Source: Gemmatimonadota bacterium (GTDB lineage: Bacteria; Latescibacterota; UBA2968; UBA8231). From it: DNA of 27,907 nt. The stretch covers positions 1-27,907 of the forward strand of contig JAPPEF010000252.1 of NCBI GenBank assembly GCA_028875335.1. The letters run 5' to 3'. Numbering within the stretch: position 1 is the first letter of the stretch; each line of letters starts with the position of its first letter. The notes under the pieces were generated by a model. That model did not search any database. It was not told the DNA's origin and saw only the letters and a list, made by a program, of their open reading frames with translations. A program made the position numbers and the translations under genes. Positions 14,608 to 23,140 of this stretch are shown here, one piece after another.

Positions 14608-14613
14608 ACGGCC

Positions 14614-15741
14614 ATGGATATTCTCCTCGAATTCCTCTCCACCACGGCCGTGGCCAACATGTCGGGCGGCAATCTGCTGATGATCGCTATCGGCGCGATC
14701 TTCATTTCTCTAGCCATCCGCAAAGACTACGAGCCGCTGCTGCTGTTGCCGATTGGCTTCGGCTGCATCGTGGGCAATCTCCCGTCTATTTCCAGTATGG
14801 CCATTGGCGTGTACGACCAAGGCAGTGTGCTCTACTACATCTACTTCGGCGTCAGTCAAGGAATCTTCCCGCCGCTGATTTTTCTCGGCATCGGCGCGAT
14901 GACCGACTTCTCGATCATGCTCTCCAGTCCCCGGCTGGTCCTGTTGGGGGCCGCGGCGCAGACGGGCATTTTCCTGACCTTGATCGGCGCACTCTACCTA
15001 GGCTTCACTCCGGCCGAGTCCGGGGCCATCGGCATTATCGGCGGGGCCGACGGGCCAACGGCGATCTTCCTCGCAGCCAAGCTAGCTCCTCACCTGCTCG
15101 GGGCCATTGCCATTGCCGCGTATTCCTACATGGCCTTGGTACCAGTAATTCAGCCGCCGGTGATGAAGCTCTTGACCACCCGCAAGGAGCGGCTGATTCG
15201 CATGAAGCCCCCGCGCGAGGTCTCGCAGCGCGAAAAGATCATCTTTCCCATTGTCGCTTTCCTCATCTGCGCGCTCCTCGCCCCGGGCGCGATCGGGCTG
15301 CTCGGCATGCTGTTCTTCGGCAATCTGCTCAAGGAAAGCGGCGTCACCGAGCGCTTGGCCCAGACCGCCCGCACCTCGATGGTCGATATCGTCACCATCC
15401 TCCTCGGGTTCTCGGTCGGCTGCTCGACCCAAGCCCAAACCTTTCTCACGCCGCAGTCGGTACTCATCTTCAGCCTCGGTGCCTTGTCTTTTGCAGTCGC
15501 CACGGCCAGCGGCGTGCTTTTTGCCAAATTGTTGAACCTCTTCACCAAAGACAAAATCAACCCCCTCGTCGGCGCGGCCGGGGTCTCGGCCGTGCCCGAC
15601 TCGGCCCGCGTGGTGCAGATGATGGGCCAGCGCGAAGACCCCAATAACTATCTGCTGATGCACGCGATGGCACCCAATGTCGCCGGGGTCATCGGCTCGG
15701 CGGTAGGTGCCGGCGTCTTGTGGTCCGTGTTGGTGGGATAG
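14614..15741 (+). CDS. oadB: Na+-translocating decarboxylase beta subunit (OadB family)
   Basis: This 375-residue, very hydrophobic protein is the ion-pumping membrane subunit of biotin-dependent decarboxylases. It couples decarboxylation of carboxybiotin to sodium export. The family hallmarks are present: GIIGGADGPTAIFLAAKLAP in the middle, where the Asp is the Na+-binding residue in the Klebsiella protein, GNLLKESGVTERL, and NPLVGAAGVSAVPDSARVVQ near the C-terminus. Length is slightly below the roughly 430 residues of the enterobacterial protein, within the range of the family. It overlaps the upstream part of the alpha frame, but the probable alpha start lies 17 bases after this stop. Whether the complex uses oxaloacetate, methylmalonyl-CoA or glutaconyl-CoA depends on the alpha subunit. 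Confidence 0.93.
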   Translation: MDILLEFLSTTAVANMSGGNLLMIAIGAIFISLAIRKDYEPLLLLPIGFGCIVGNLPSISSMAIGVYDQGSVLYYIYFGVSQGIFPPLIFLGIGAMTDFSIMLSSPRLVLLGAAAQTGIFLTLIGALYLGFTPAESGAIGIIGGADGPTAIFLAAKLAPHLLGAIAIAAYSYMALVPVIQPPVMKLLTTRKERLIRMKPPREVSQREKIIFPIVAFLICALLAPGAIGLLGMLFFGNLLKESGVTERLAQTARTSMVDIVTILLGFSVGCSTQAQTFLTPQSVLIFSLGALSFAVATASGVLFAKLLNLFTKDKINPLVGAAGVSAVPDSARVVQMMGQREDPNNYLLMHAMAPNVAGVIGSAVGAGVLWSVLVG

Positions 15742-15758
15742 ACAACGAGGATGCGATC

Positions 15759-17567
15759 GTGAATAAGAAAAAAGTTCGCTTCATGTGCACCGCCTTCCGC
15801 GACGGCTTCCAGTCGGTCTATGGCGCGCGCGTTTTCACGGCCGATTTTCTGCCCGCCGTCGCCGCGGCCAAGGAAGCTGGTATCGACTACTTCGAGGCCG
15901 GCGGCGGTGCCTGCTTCCAGTCGTTTTACTTCTACTGCGGCGAGGACGCCTTTGCTGCAATGGACGCCTTTCGCGCCACAGTCGGCCCGGACGCCAACCT
16001 CCAGACCTTGGCGCGGGGAGTCAATGTGGTCGGCCTCGAATCGCAGCCGAGCGACATCGTCAAGCTCCACGCCGATCTCTTCAAAAAGCACGGCATCACC
16101 ACCATCCGCAATTTCGACGCGCTCAACGACGTCGATAACCTCATATACTCGGGGCAGTGCATTGTGGATGCCGGGCTCAAACACCAAGTCTGTGTCACGC
16201 TGATGGAACTGCCTCCAGGCTGCGCCGGTGCCCACGACGCGGCCTTCTACACCAAGACCTTGCGCCAGATACTAGACGCCGGCATCCCGTACGACGCGGT
16301 CTGCTTCAAGGATGCCTCGGGCACGGCCGTGCCCGCCAAAGTCTATGAAACGATCTCCGAGGCGCGCCTCATGCTGCCCGAGGACACCTTCATCCACTTC
16401 CACACGCACGAAACAGCCGGCATTGGCGTCAGTGCCAACATGGCCGCCCTCGACGCTGGGGCCGACGCCATCGACCTGTCCATGGCTCCCTGCTCTGGCG
16501 GCACCTGCCAGCCCGACATCATCGTCATGTGGCACGCGCTGCGCGGCTCCGACTACGACCTCGACCTCGATATCGACAAAATCCGCGACGCCGAGGAAAT
16601 CTTCAAGGAGTGCATGGCCGACTACTTCCTGCCGCCCGAAGCCGTGGCCGTGGAGCCGATGATTCCCTGGAGCCCCATGCCCGGCGGCGCACTGACGGCC
16701 AACACCCAGATGCTGCGCGACAACGGCATCATGGACAAGTACCCGGATATGATCAAGGCCATGCGCGAGGTCGTCGAAAAGGGCGGGTTCGGCACCTCGG
16801 TGACGCCGGTCTCGCAATTTTACTTTCAGCAGGCTTTCAACAACGTCATGTTCGGCCCGTGGGAGCGGATCGCCGCACCCTACGGCCAAATGGTCTTGGG
16901 CTACTTCGGCAAAACGCCGGTCGCGCCCGATCCCTCGGTCGTCGAGATTGCCTCCCAACAGCTTGAGCTAGAGCCAACGACCCAAAAGCCGCTCGAACGC
17001 AACGACGCCGACCCGAATAAGGGCGTCGAACCCGCCCGCAAACAACTGCGGGAAGCCGGCCTTGAAGAGACGGACGAAAACATTTTTATTGTCGCCGCCT
17101 GCCAAGACAAGGGCCTCGCCTTCCTCAAGGGAGAAGGCGAGATCGGCGTGCGCAAAGTGGAAAAAGAGCAAGAGAAGGAGGCCCCGACCGACGGTCCGGC
17201 GCACTATGCGATCACCGTCGATGGCCGTCGCTATGCCGTGGCCATTGACGGCGACACGGCCACCGTGGATGGCCGCCGCTTCCAAGTCAGCTTGGAGCAG
17301 GAGCAATCGACAGATGCGGCGACTCCCTCCTCACCGGCACCCAAGGCCGGCGATGGCACGCCGGTGCAAGCCCAGATGCCCGGGAAAGTAATCCGCCACC
17401 TCGTCCAACCTGGCGACCACGTAGAGGCGGGCGACGGAATCATAGTGCTCGAAGCCATGAAAATGGAAATGCCGGTAACGGCTCCCGTCGCTGGCACGGT
17501 CGCCGATATTTTGGTCCATGCCGGGGATCAGGTGGCCGACGGACAGGTACTGGCGCGCATAGGCTAA
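15759..17567 (+). CDS. oadA: Biotin-dependent (oxaloacetate) decarboxylase alpha subunit
   Basis: This 602-residue cytoplasmic subunit carries a carboxyltransferase domain (1 to about 460) and a C-terminal biotinyl domain. Metal and active-site residues expected for the OadA/pyruvate-carboxylase CT family are seen: Asp15 in FRDGFQS, Lys184 in CFKDASG (the carboxylated lysine position), and His215 and His217 in FHTHETAG. CSGGTCQPD follows at 245-253. Biotin attaches to Lys568 in EAMKMEMP, 34 residues from the end, as is usual. RDGFQS replaces the common RDAHQS. A spacer with repeated VDGRR segments joins the domains. I chose GTG 15759, which has GAGG nine bases upstream; the frame extends to 15720 inside oadB. 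The gene order is gamma, beta, alpha. Oxaloacetate is the likeliest substrate. Confidence 0.9.
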   Translation: MNKKKVRFMCTAFRDGFQSVYGARVFTADFLPAVAAAKEAGIDYFEAGGGACFQSFYFYCGEDAFAAMDAFRATVGPDANLQTLARGVNVVGLESQPSDIVKLHADLFKKHGITTIRNFDALNDVDNLIYSGQCIVDAGLKHQVCVTLMELPPGCAGAHDAAFYTKTLRQILDAGIPYDAVCFKDASGTAVPAKVYETISEARLMLPEDTFIHFHTHETAGIGVSANMAALDAGADAIDLSMAPCSGGTCQPDIIVMWHALRGSDYDLDLDIDKIRDAEEIFKECMADYFLPPEAVAVEPMIPWSPMPGGALTANTQMLRDNGIMDKYPDMIKAMREVVEKGGFGTSVTPVSQFYFQQAFNNVMFGPWERIAAPYGQMVLGYFGKTPVAPDPSVVEIASQQLELEPTTQKPLERNDADPNKGVEPARKQLREAGLEETDENIFIVAACQDKGLAFLKGEGEIGVRKVEKEQEKEAPTDGPAHYAITVDGRRYAVAIDGDTATVDGRRFQVSLEQEQSTDAATPSSPAPKAGDGTPVQAQMPGKVIRHLVQPGDHVEAGDGIIVLEAMKMEMPVTAPVAGTVADILVHAGDQVADGQVLARIG

Positions 17568-18271
17568 GCCACATCCCCGGTCCACACCTCGCGTCGCGTC
17601 CCGTCGTCCTCGCGCAGCAGCAGTTGCCCGGCTGAGCCAAAGCCCAGCACCACGCCCGTGTACTCGCCGACTGCGATGTACTGGCCCAAGTTGGCGCAGT
17701 GAGACTCCCACGCCGCACTCAGCGCAGCAAAGCCGCCTTTTTCCCAGCGCCCGACCCACACCTGCAAATGCGCCAGCAACTCGTCTAATGCCCTTTCTAC
17801 ATCTCGCTCAACCCCCGTCTCAATCCGCAGCGAGGTAGCGGGCTGGCCGATGGCCGCCGCCTCGTCGGCATCCATGTTGACGTTGAGGCCGATTCCGAGG
17901 ACGACCCCATTGCAGCGCTCGGCCAAAATGCCGCAGATTTTGCGACCGCCCACTAGCACATCGTTGGGCCACTTGGTCTGCGCCGCCAAGCCATTTTCCT
18001 CCAAATAGGCCACCACGCCCAAGGCCGCGGCCTGCGGCAGCGACAGGAACTGCAACGGCGACGCAGCGGTCTGCAAGAGCGCGGAAAAGGTCAAGTTGCG
18101 GCCGGGCCGAGCGAGCCACTGCCGCTCGTAACGGCCCCGACCAGCGGTCTGGGAACGAGCGGCCAGCACGAAGCCGTCGGGCAGGTCCCGACCCTCGCGC
18201 AGCCACTCGACCAAGGTCGTATTAGTCGAGGGCAACTCGTCGTGCCACTCGGGTTTTTGGAATCGCATCAT
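17564..18271 (-). CDS. birA: Biotin--[carboxylase] protein ligase, no DNA-binding domain
   Basis: This 235-residue enzyme activates biotin with ATP and attaches it to carrier lysines. The catalytic motifs are clear: SQTAGRGRYERQW (biotinyl-AMP loop), KWPNDVLVGGRKICGIL and GIGLNVNMD. It lacks the N-terminal helix-turn-helix of E. coli BirA, so it is a class I ligase and not a repressor. The start is one of two adjacent ATGs (18271 or 18268); a TATACT box lies just upstream and no clear ribosome site is seen, so the message may have a very short leader. A frame up to 18310 exists but is unlikely. It converges with oadA, with a 4-base overlap at the stops, and OadA is an obvious client. The C-terminal 45 residues form the small beta-barrel domain. 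Confidence 0.92.
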   Translation of the reverse strand: MMRFQKPEWHDELPSTNTTLVEWLREGRDLPDGFVLAARSQTAGRGRYERQWLARPGRNLTFSALLQTAASPLQFLSLPQAAALGVVAYLEENGLAAQTKWPNDVLVGGRKICGILAERCNGVVLGIGLNVNMDADEAAAIGQPATSLRIETGVERDVERALDELLAHLQVWVGRWEKGGFAALSAAWESHCANLGQYIAVGEYTGVVLGFGSAGQLLLREDDGTRREVWTGDVA

Positions 18272-18310
18272 TTTAGTATAGCAATTCGAGCGGTGGATCG
18301 TCTTGTCCAT

Positions 18311-18340
18311 CCGATTCTGCGTCTATCTGCGTCCATCTGC
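18311..18340. repeat. Three near-identical 10-bp units between birA and the PhoX gene
   Basis: The units CCGATTCTGC, GTCTATCTGC and GTCCATCTGC follow directly on each other, and GGAT closes the tract. The CTGCGTCTATCTGCGTCC pattern resembles intergenic repeats I have seen in unrelated environmental bacteria. It lies upstream of both divergent genes. No gene is visible between 18272 and 18493. Confidence 0.45.
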
Positions 18341-18408
18341 GGATCACCTCGTACATGATGTAGGATTGCTATCTATGGACAAAGGTCGTGCGCTGAGAAA
18401 GTCCGCAT

Positions 18409-18438
18409 TTGACCATGAGATGTTTCTCTTGGTATTTT
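18409..18438 (+). promoter_or_regulatory. Probable promoter of the PhoX-like gene
   Basis: TTGACC (18409-18414) and TATTTT (18433-18438) are 18 bases apart, matching five and four consensus positions. The predicted transcript has a leader of about 50 bases with GGAG nine bases before the ATG at 18494. I see no Pho-box repeat of the PhoB type. Confidence 0.42.
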
Positions 18439-18493
18439 TGTACAAGTCCCCTTCGAGCCGCTCTCATGCCTCTTAGCTATAGGAGACAATCCC

Positions 18494-19879
18494 ATGCCTG
18501 TTTCTAGACGCCAATTCCTCAAAAGCGCGGCAGCCGTTTCCATTGGCTTTGCCGGCCTCCATCGCCACCTCGCGTGGGGCGCTCCAGCGCTCGCGCCCGA
18601 AAACAGCTTTGGGCCGCTCGTGCCCGACCCCGGGGGTATCCTCGACCTGCCCGAGGGATTTAGCTATCGGGTTCTCGCACGCGCCGGCGAACTCATGGAC
18701 GATGGCCTGCGCTTGCCGGGCGCAGCCGACGGGATGGCTGCCTTCCCCGGGCCAGAGGGCCGCGTCGTTTTAGTGTGCAACCAAGAGCTGAGCCCCGGGT
18801 CGAAAGAAGCCGGTGCCTTCGGCGACGACAACGAGAATCTGAGCAAACTGCCTAAAGAAGATCTGTACGACTGGGGCCAAGGCGAGATGCCGTCCTTGGG
18901 CGGCACCACGAACATCGTTTACAACGCGCAAACCGGCGCAGTGGAGCGGAAATTTCTCAGCTTGGCCGGCACGGTGCGCAACTGCGCCGGCGGGCCGACC
19001 CCGTGGCATAGCTGGATTAGCTGCGAAGAGACGGCCCAGCGAATCGAAGGGCCGATCGAAAAAGACCACGGCTACAACTTCGAGGTTCCCGCTACCACAG
19101 AAATCGGCCGCGCCACGCCAGTGCCGCTCAAGGCCATGGGGCGCTTTGTGCACGAGGCCGTCGCCGTAGATCCCCGCTCGGGAATCGTCTATCAGACCGA
19201 AGATACCGGCGACAGCTTGATCTACCGCTACATCCCCGACGCACCGGGCAAACTAATAGCTGGGCGGCTGCAAGCCTTAGCCGTAATCGACCATCCCGGC
19301 TTGGACACCCGCAACTGGGACAAAGCGCTGGTGCCCCCAGGCGAGCCGCTTGCCGTGCGCTGGGTCGATATAGAAAACGTCGAATCGCCAGACAACGACT
19401 TGCGCATTCAGGGCTTTGAGGGCAAGGGCTGCGCCCGCTTTGCCCGCGGCGAGGGCATGTGGTACGGCCGCGACGCGATTTACTTTGTCTGCACCAGCGG
19501 CGGCCGCAAAAAGAAAGGCCAGATCTTCCGCTACCATCCCAGCCCGCACGAGGGCACGGCCGATGAGAGCAAGGCTCCAGGGACACTCGAACTCTTTGTC
19601 GAGCCGAACGACGGCGACCTAGTCGACAACGCCGACAACCTCACGGTCTCGCCTTTTGGCGACTTGATCGTCTGCGAAGACGGCAGCGGGGAAAACAACC
19701 TAGTCGGCGTAACGCCCGCCGGCCAGATCTACCGCTTCGGGCACAACCGCATGAACAATTCCGAATTCGCCGGCGCGACCTTCTCGCCCGACGGCCAAGT
19801 GCTCTTCGTCAACATCCAGCATCCCGGCACCACCTTAGCCATCTATGGCCCTTGGGATCAGCGGCAGTCTGACGGCTAG
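18494..19879 (+). CDS. Tat-exported PhoX/DUF839-family protein
   Basis: This 461-residue protein belongs to the PhoX-like family (DUF839), whose studied members are calcium- and iron-dependent alkaline phosphatases that release phosphate from organic esters outside the cytoplasm. The N-terminus is a twin-arginine signal, SRRQFLK at 4-10 followed by a hydrophobic stretch and a cleavage-like AWGA. Family marks are NCAGGPTPWHSWISCEET (about 162-180) and DNADNLTVSPFGDLIVCEDG near the C-terminus, corresponding to repeated beta-propeller blades. It is shorter than classical PhoX (about 600 residues), as many DUF839 proteins are, so phosphatase activity is likely but not assured. The ATG has GGAG nine bases upstream, and the gene is monocistronic, with a promoter at 18409 and a terminator at 19936. 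Confidence 0.85.
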   Translation: MPVSRRQFLKSAAAVSIGFAGLHRHLAWGAPALAPENSFGPLVPDPGGILDLPEGFSYRVLARAGELMDDGLRLPGAADGMAAFPGPEGRVVLVCNQELSPGSKEAGAFGDDNENLSKLPKEDLYDWGQGEMPSLGGTTNIVYNAQTGAVERKFLSLAGTVRNCAGGPTPWHSWISCEETAQRIEGPIEKDHGYNFEVPATTEIGRATPVPLKAMGRFVHEAVAVDPRSGIVYQTEDTGDSLIYRYIPDAPGKLIAGRLQALAVIDHPGLDTRNWDKALVPPGEPLAVRWVDIENVESPDNDLRIQGFEGKGCARFARGEGMWYGRDAIYFVCTSGGRKKKGQIFRYHPSPHEGTADESKAPGTLELFVEPNDGDLVDNADNLTVSPFGDLIVCEDGSGENNLVGVTPAGQIYRFGHNRMNNSEFAGATFSPDGQVLFVNIQHPGTTLAIYGPWDQRQSDG

Positions 19880-19935
19880 CTCTTCAAGTCCATAGGAATT
19901 CTCTGCTGGCTCCGCCCGAGTCCGGCAGGCACTAC

Positions 19936-19967
19936 AGCGCTGTGTAGAATTCTACACAGCGCTTTTT
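19936..19967 (+). terminator. Rho-independent terminator after the PhoX-like gene
   Basis: A perfect inverted repeat with the half-site AGCGCTGTGTAGAA runs from 19936 to 19963 and is followed by five T residues. The stem of up to 14 bp makes this a strong intrinsic terminator 57 bases after the stop codon. The opposite strand has no T tract, so it works for the plus strand only. Confidence 0.85.
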
Positions 19968-20019
19968 GCGTCACGCACTTGTCCTCTCTGAAGATTGGAC
20001 TGGTACGCCAATTGCAGGG

Positions 20020-20049
20020 GTAGGGGGCGGTTTGCAAACCGCCCCCTAC
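20020..20049. repeat. 30-bp perfect palindrome upstream of recQ
   Basis: The half-site GTAGGGGGCGGTTTG is followed directly by its exact reverse complement. It has no T tract, so it is not a typical terminator. Its GTAGGGG start is like that of the hairpin element at 9178, and it may belong to the same class of mobile intergenic repeat. It lies about 50 bases before the recQ start. Confidence 0.6.
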
Positions 20050-20101
20050 TCTTATATTTTCTGCTCCGCAAGGTGCTACCACGCCGATCCAATTCTTTCG
20101 A

Positions 20102-22036
20102 ATGACCGAGCATAAAAACGTCCTCCTTCTCAACGACGCCTCCTCCCTCAAGCCTCCCCCAGCCGTTCTCGACGCCGCGCTGGCCCGGCTCGGCTTTGAG
20201 CGCTTTCTGCCCGGTCAACGCGAAGCCATCGAAACCCTGCTCGACATCGGTCGCCTGCTTTTGGTCGCCCCCACCGGCGGCGGCAAGAGCTTGACCTACC
20301 AGCTACCCGCAGCCCTCCTGCCAGGCACGGCCTTAGTGGTCTCGCCGCTCATCGCCCTGATGCACGATCAAGTCCAAGCACTACAGCGGCGCGGCCTCGC
20401 TGCCACGTACCTATCCTCGACCCTCGATAGCGACGAGTTGCGCCGCCGCATGCGCGGGGTAGCCCAAGGCCAGTACAAGCTGGTCTATGCCGCGCCCGAG
20501 CGGCTGACCTTCTCCGGCTTCCGCGCCCTCCTGAGCCAGATCAAGTGCTCGCTCATTGCCGTGGACGAGGCCCACTGCATCAGCGAGTGGGGGCACGACT
20601 TCCGGCCCGAGTACTTGCAGATTGGCGAACTGGTCCGCGAGCTGCCCGACTGTCGAGTCCTCGCCTGCACCGCCACGGCCACGCCAGTGGTGCGCGACGA
20701 AATCCTCGAACGCCTCGGGCTGCCGAGCAACACCCCACAGCTAGTGCGCGGCTTTGCCCGGCCCAATCTCTCGCTGCGAGTCGCCGAAATCAACAGCGCT
20801 GCCGAGCGCCGCCAGCGGATTGATGCGCTGCTGGCCGAAGCACTCGGTGCGCCCGACCAAAGATTAGGTACCGCCATCGTCTATGCCCCCACCCGCAAGA
20901 GCACCGAAGAAGAAGCCGCCCGCCTCCAAGGGGCCGGCTGGAGGGTGGCCGCCTATCACGCAGGCATGGCAGGGCCAGACCGCGACGCCGTTCAGCGCGC
21001 TTTTATGCAAGACCAAATTCAAATCGTGGTGGCGACCAATGCCTTTGGCATGGGCATCGACCGCGCCGATGTGCGCGCCATCGCCCATCTGGCCCCACCC
21101 AGCTCGATTGAAGCGTACTATCAGGAAGTAGGCCGCGCCGGGCGCGACGGCCAAGACGCCTACTGCCTGCTGTTGGTCTCTCCCGGCGACATGCCGCTGC
21201 GCCGCCACCTAATCGAAAGCGATGCCAATGGCCGCGCCCCCGACCAAGCGGTGGTCCAGCACAAGTGGAATCTCTTTTTAGAACTGATGCGCTGGAGCGA
21301 GGGCGGGTCTTGTCGCCACGACGCGATCCTGCGCTACTTCGGCGACGAGGAAGAAACGCTCTCAGGCTGCGGCCGCTGCGACGTCTGCCGTAATCTCTCC
21401 CATGCCGAGGCGGGCGATGCCACAGAGGTCACGACCACCGTGCGCAAAGCCCTTTGCGCAATCGCCCGCCTTCACGGACGCTACGGCATCCTAATGGCGG
21501 CCAAACTCCTGCGCGGCACCACGGACGCCCGCCTTGCACGCGACGGCCTAGATCGGACCCCGACCTTTGGCATCCTCAAGGAACATTCTGAGCGCTGGCT
21601 TTTGCAGCTTCTGCGCCGGCTGGTCACGGCCGGTTGGGTCGATTTTTCCGGCGGTGAGCGGCCGGTCGTGATCCTCACGGAGGAAGGACGCCAAGTCATT
21701 CACGCCGAGCGGCCCGCACGCCTGCTCCTGCCGCCGAAGTCAGCTCCGCTCTCGGCAGCCCGCACCGCGCGCGTCCGTCCTCACACACCCGATCCCGGTG
21801 GGAATTTCGACGAAAAAGCCCAAGCCCTCTTCGATGCCCTGCGCCATCACCGCATGACGCTGGCCCGCGACGAAAAGGTTCCGCCCTACGTCATCGCCAG
21901 CGACCGCACGCTCCGCGATATCGTCCTGCTGCGACCGGCCAACCTCGAAGAACTCAAGCTGGCGCACGGCATCGGTCCGGCCAAAGCCGAAAAATACGGC
22001 GACGGCCTGCTGGCTATCGTCCAACAGGCCGCCTAA
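20102..22036 (+). CDS. recQ: ATP-dependent DNA helicase RecQ
   Basis: This 644-residue 3'-5' DNA helicase is involved in recombination and fork repair. Helicase motifs in order: FLPGQREAIE (motif 0), Walker A PTGGGKS at 57-63, VDEAHCISEWGHDFRPEY with DEAH at 155-158, CTATATPVVRDEI, and ATNAFGMGIDRADVRAI with QEVGRAGRDGQ. The RecQ-specific zinc site follows with Cys403 and a CGRCDVC cluster at about 423-429. After this come a winged-helix region and an HRDC domain at about 560-640 (LRDIVLLRPANLEELKLAHG). Length and domain order are standard for bacterial RecQ. The start ATG at 20102 has no strong ribosome site; the next in-frame methionines are far inside motifs, so it is accepted. It may be co-transcribed with the oxidoreductase 23 bases downstream. 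Confidence 0.96.
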   Translation: MTEHKNVLLLNDASSLKPPPAVLDAALARLGFERFLPGQREAIETLLDIGRLLLVAPTGGGKSLTYQLPAALLPGTALVVSPLIALMHDQVQALQRRGLAATYLSSTLDSDELRRRMRGVAQGQYKLVYAAPERLTFSGFRALLSQIKCSLIAVDEAHCISEWGHDFRPEYLQIGELVRELPDCRVLACTATATPVVRDEILERLGLPSNTPQLVRGFARPNLSLRVAEINSAAERRQRIDALLAEALGAPDQRLGTAIVYAPTRKSTEEEAARLQGAGWRVAAYHAGMAGPDRDAVQRAFMQDQIQIVVATNAFGMGIDRADVRAIAHLAPPSSIEAYYQEVGRAGRDGQDAYCLLLVSPGDMPLRRHLIESDANGRAPDQAVVQHKWNLFLELMRWSEGGSCRHDAILRYFGDEEETLSGCGRCDVCRNLSHAEAGDATEVTTTVRKALCAIARLHGRYGILMAAKLLRGTTDARLARDGLDRTPTFGILKEHSERWLLQLLRRLVTAGWVDFSGGERPVVILTEEGRQVIHAERPARLLLPPKSAPLSAARTARVRPHTPDPGGNFDEKAQALFDALRHHRMTLARDEKVPPYVIASDRTLRDIVLLRPANLEELKLAHGIGPAKAEKYGDGLLAIVQQAA

Positions 22037-22059
22037 CTCGCTCGTCTGGAGAACGTTTT

Positions 22060-23031
22060 ATGACTACAATTCGCTGGGGTATCATTGGCTGCGGCGACGT
22101 CACAGAAGTAAAGAGCGGCCCCGCTCTGTACAAGACGCCCGATTCCGAACTGGTAGCGGTCATGCGCCGAGACGCGGACAAAGCCCGCGATTATGCCGCG
22201 CGCCACGGCGTGCCCAAGTGGTACGACCAAGCCGACGCACTCATCGGCGACCCAGACGTCGATGCGGTCTATATCGCGACGCCCCCCGACACCCACGCTC
22301 ACTACACCGCCCAAGTCGCCCGAGCCGGCAAACCTGTTTACGTCGAAAAACCAATGGCGCGCAATCACGAGGAGTGTCTGGCGATGATCGACGCCTGCCG
22401 CCGGGCCGGGGTGCCGCTTTTTGTCGCCTACTACCGCCGCGCCCTGCCCGCTTTCCTCAAGGTCCAGTCGCTGGTCGAGGAAGGGGTCATCGGCGCAGTG
22501 CGCTTCGCCTCCATCGCCCTTTGCCAACCCGCGTCAGAAGATCCCGAAGACCTGCCCTGGCGCGTCGTCCCAGAAATCTCGGGTGGCGGCTACTTCTTCG
22601 ACTTAGCCTCGCACCAGCTAGACTTCCTCGACTTTCTGCTCGGCCCCATCGCCCACGCCTCGGGCCACGCGACCAACCAAGCCGGGCTCTACCAGGCCGA
22701 AGATGCCGTTACCGCCAGCTTCGCCTTCGAGTCCGGTGCACTTGGCGCAGGAGTCTGGAACTTCGCCGCTGACCAGCACTGCGACCGGATCGAAATCGTC
22801 GGCGACAAGGGCCGGATCGCCTTTTCCACCTTCGCCTTCACCCCGGTCGAATTGATCACCAACGCTGGGACCCAAACCTTCGCCATCGACCCGCCCCAAC
22901 ACGTCCAGCAGCCTCTGATCCAGACGGTAGTCGATGCCCTGTTGGACCGAGGCGAATGTCCCAGCACCGGTGCAAGCGCCGCCCGCACTAGCCAAGTCAT
23001 GGACCAAATCGTTCACGGTTCTACCGCCTAA
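22060..23031 (+). CDS. Gfo/Idh/MocA-family NAD(P)-dependent oxidoreductase
   Basis: This 323-residue protein should oxidise or reduce a sugar, inositol or related alcohol using NAD(P). It opens with the Rossmann motif IRWGIIGCGDVTEVK (4-18), followed by DVDAVYIATPPDTHAHY and the family signature VEKPMARNHEE, in which the Lys is catalytic. A C-terminal alpha/beta domain contains GGGYFFDLASHQLDFLDFLL, with the Asp and His of the active site. Length is normal. GGAG lies nine bases before the ATG. It follows recQ by 23 bases but is functionally unrelated, so shared transcription is likely incidental. The substrate cannot be inferred. Confidence 0.92.
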   Translation: MTTIRWGIIGCGDVTEVKSGPALYKTPDSELVAVMRRDADKARDYAARHGVPKWYDQADALIGDPDVDAVYIATPPDTHAHYTAQVARAGKPVYVEKPMARNHEECLAMIDACRRAGVPLFVAYYRRALPAFLKVQSLVEEGVIGAVRFASIALCQPASEDPEDLPWRVVPEISGGGYFFDLASHQLDFLDFLLGPIAHASGHATNQAGLYQAEDAVTASFAFESGALGAGVWNFAADQHCDRIEIVGDKGRIAFSTFAFTPVELITNAGTQTFAIDPPQHVQQPLIQTVVDALLDRGECPSTGASAARTSQVMDQIVHGSTA

Positions 23032-23113
23032 ACCCCGCGTCCGCTACCACCCTCCGCAACCTCCCTTTCCCGCCATTTTTGTCGTTCCAATCCGACAACT
23101 TTCCCATCAACGC

Positions 23114-23140
23114 TTGGGCAACGGCCCAATTTTTCTTATT
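23114..23140 (+). terminator. Probable intrinsic terminator between the oxidoreductase and amt
   Basis: TTGGGC (23114-23119) and GCCCAA (23124-23129) form a 6-bp stem around the loop AACG and are followed by TTTTTCTTATTT. It lies 83 bases after the oxidoreductase stop and 54 bases before amt, so it could end the first transcript or act as an attenuator of amt. A weaker stem, TTGTCG/CGACAA, precedes it around 23080-23100. Confidence 0.6.

Noticed and set aside
15082..15663. Two long minus-strand frames inside oadB
   Set aside because: They are antisense to a strongly conserved membrane protein gene and rich in charged residues mirrored from hydrophobic codons.
16272..16958. 228-residue minus-strand frame inside oadA
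   Set aside because: It is a shadow of the carboxyltransferase domain with no motif or start signal.
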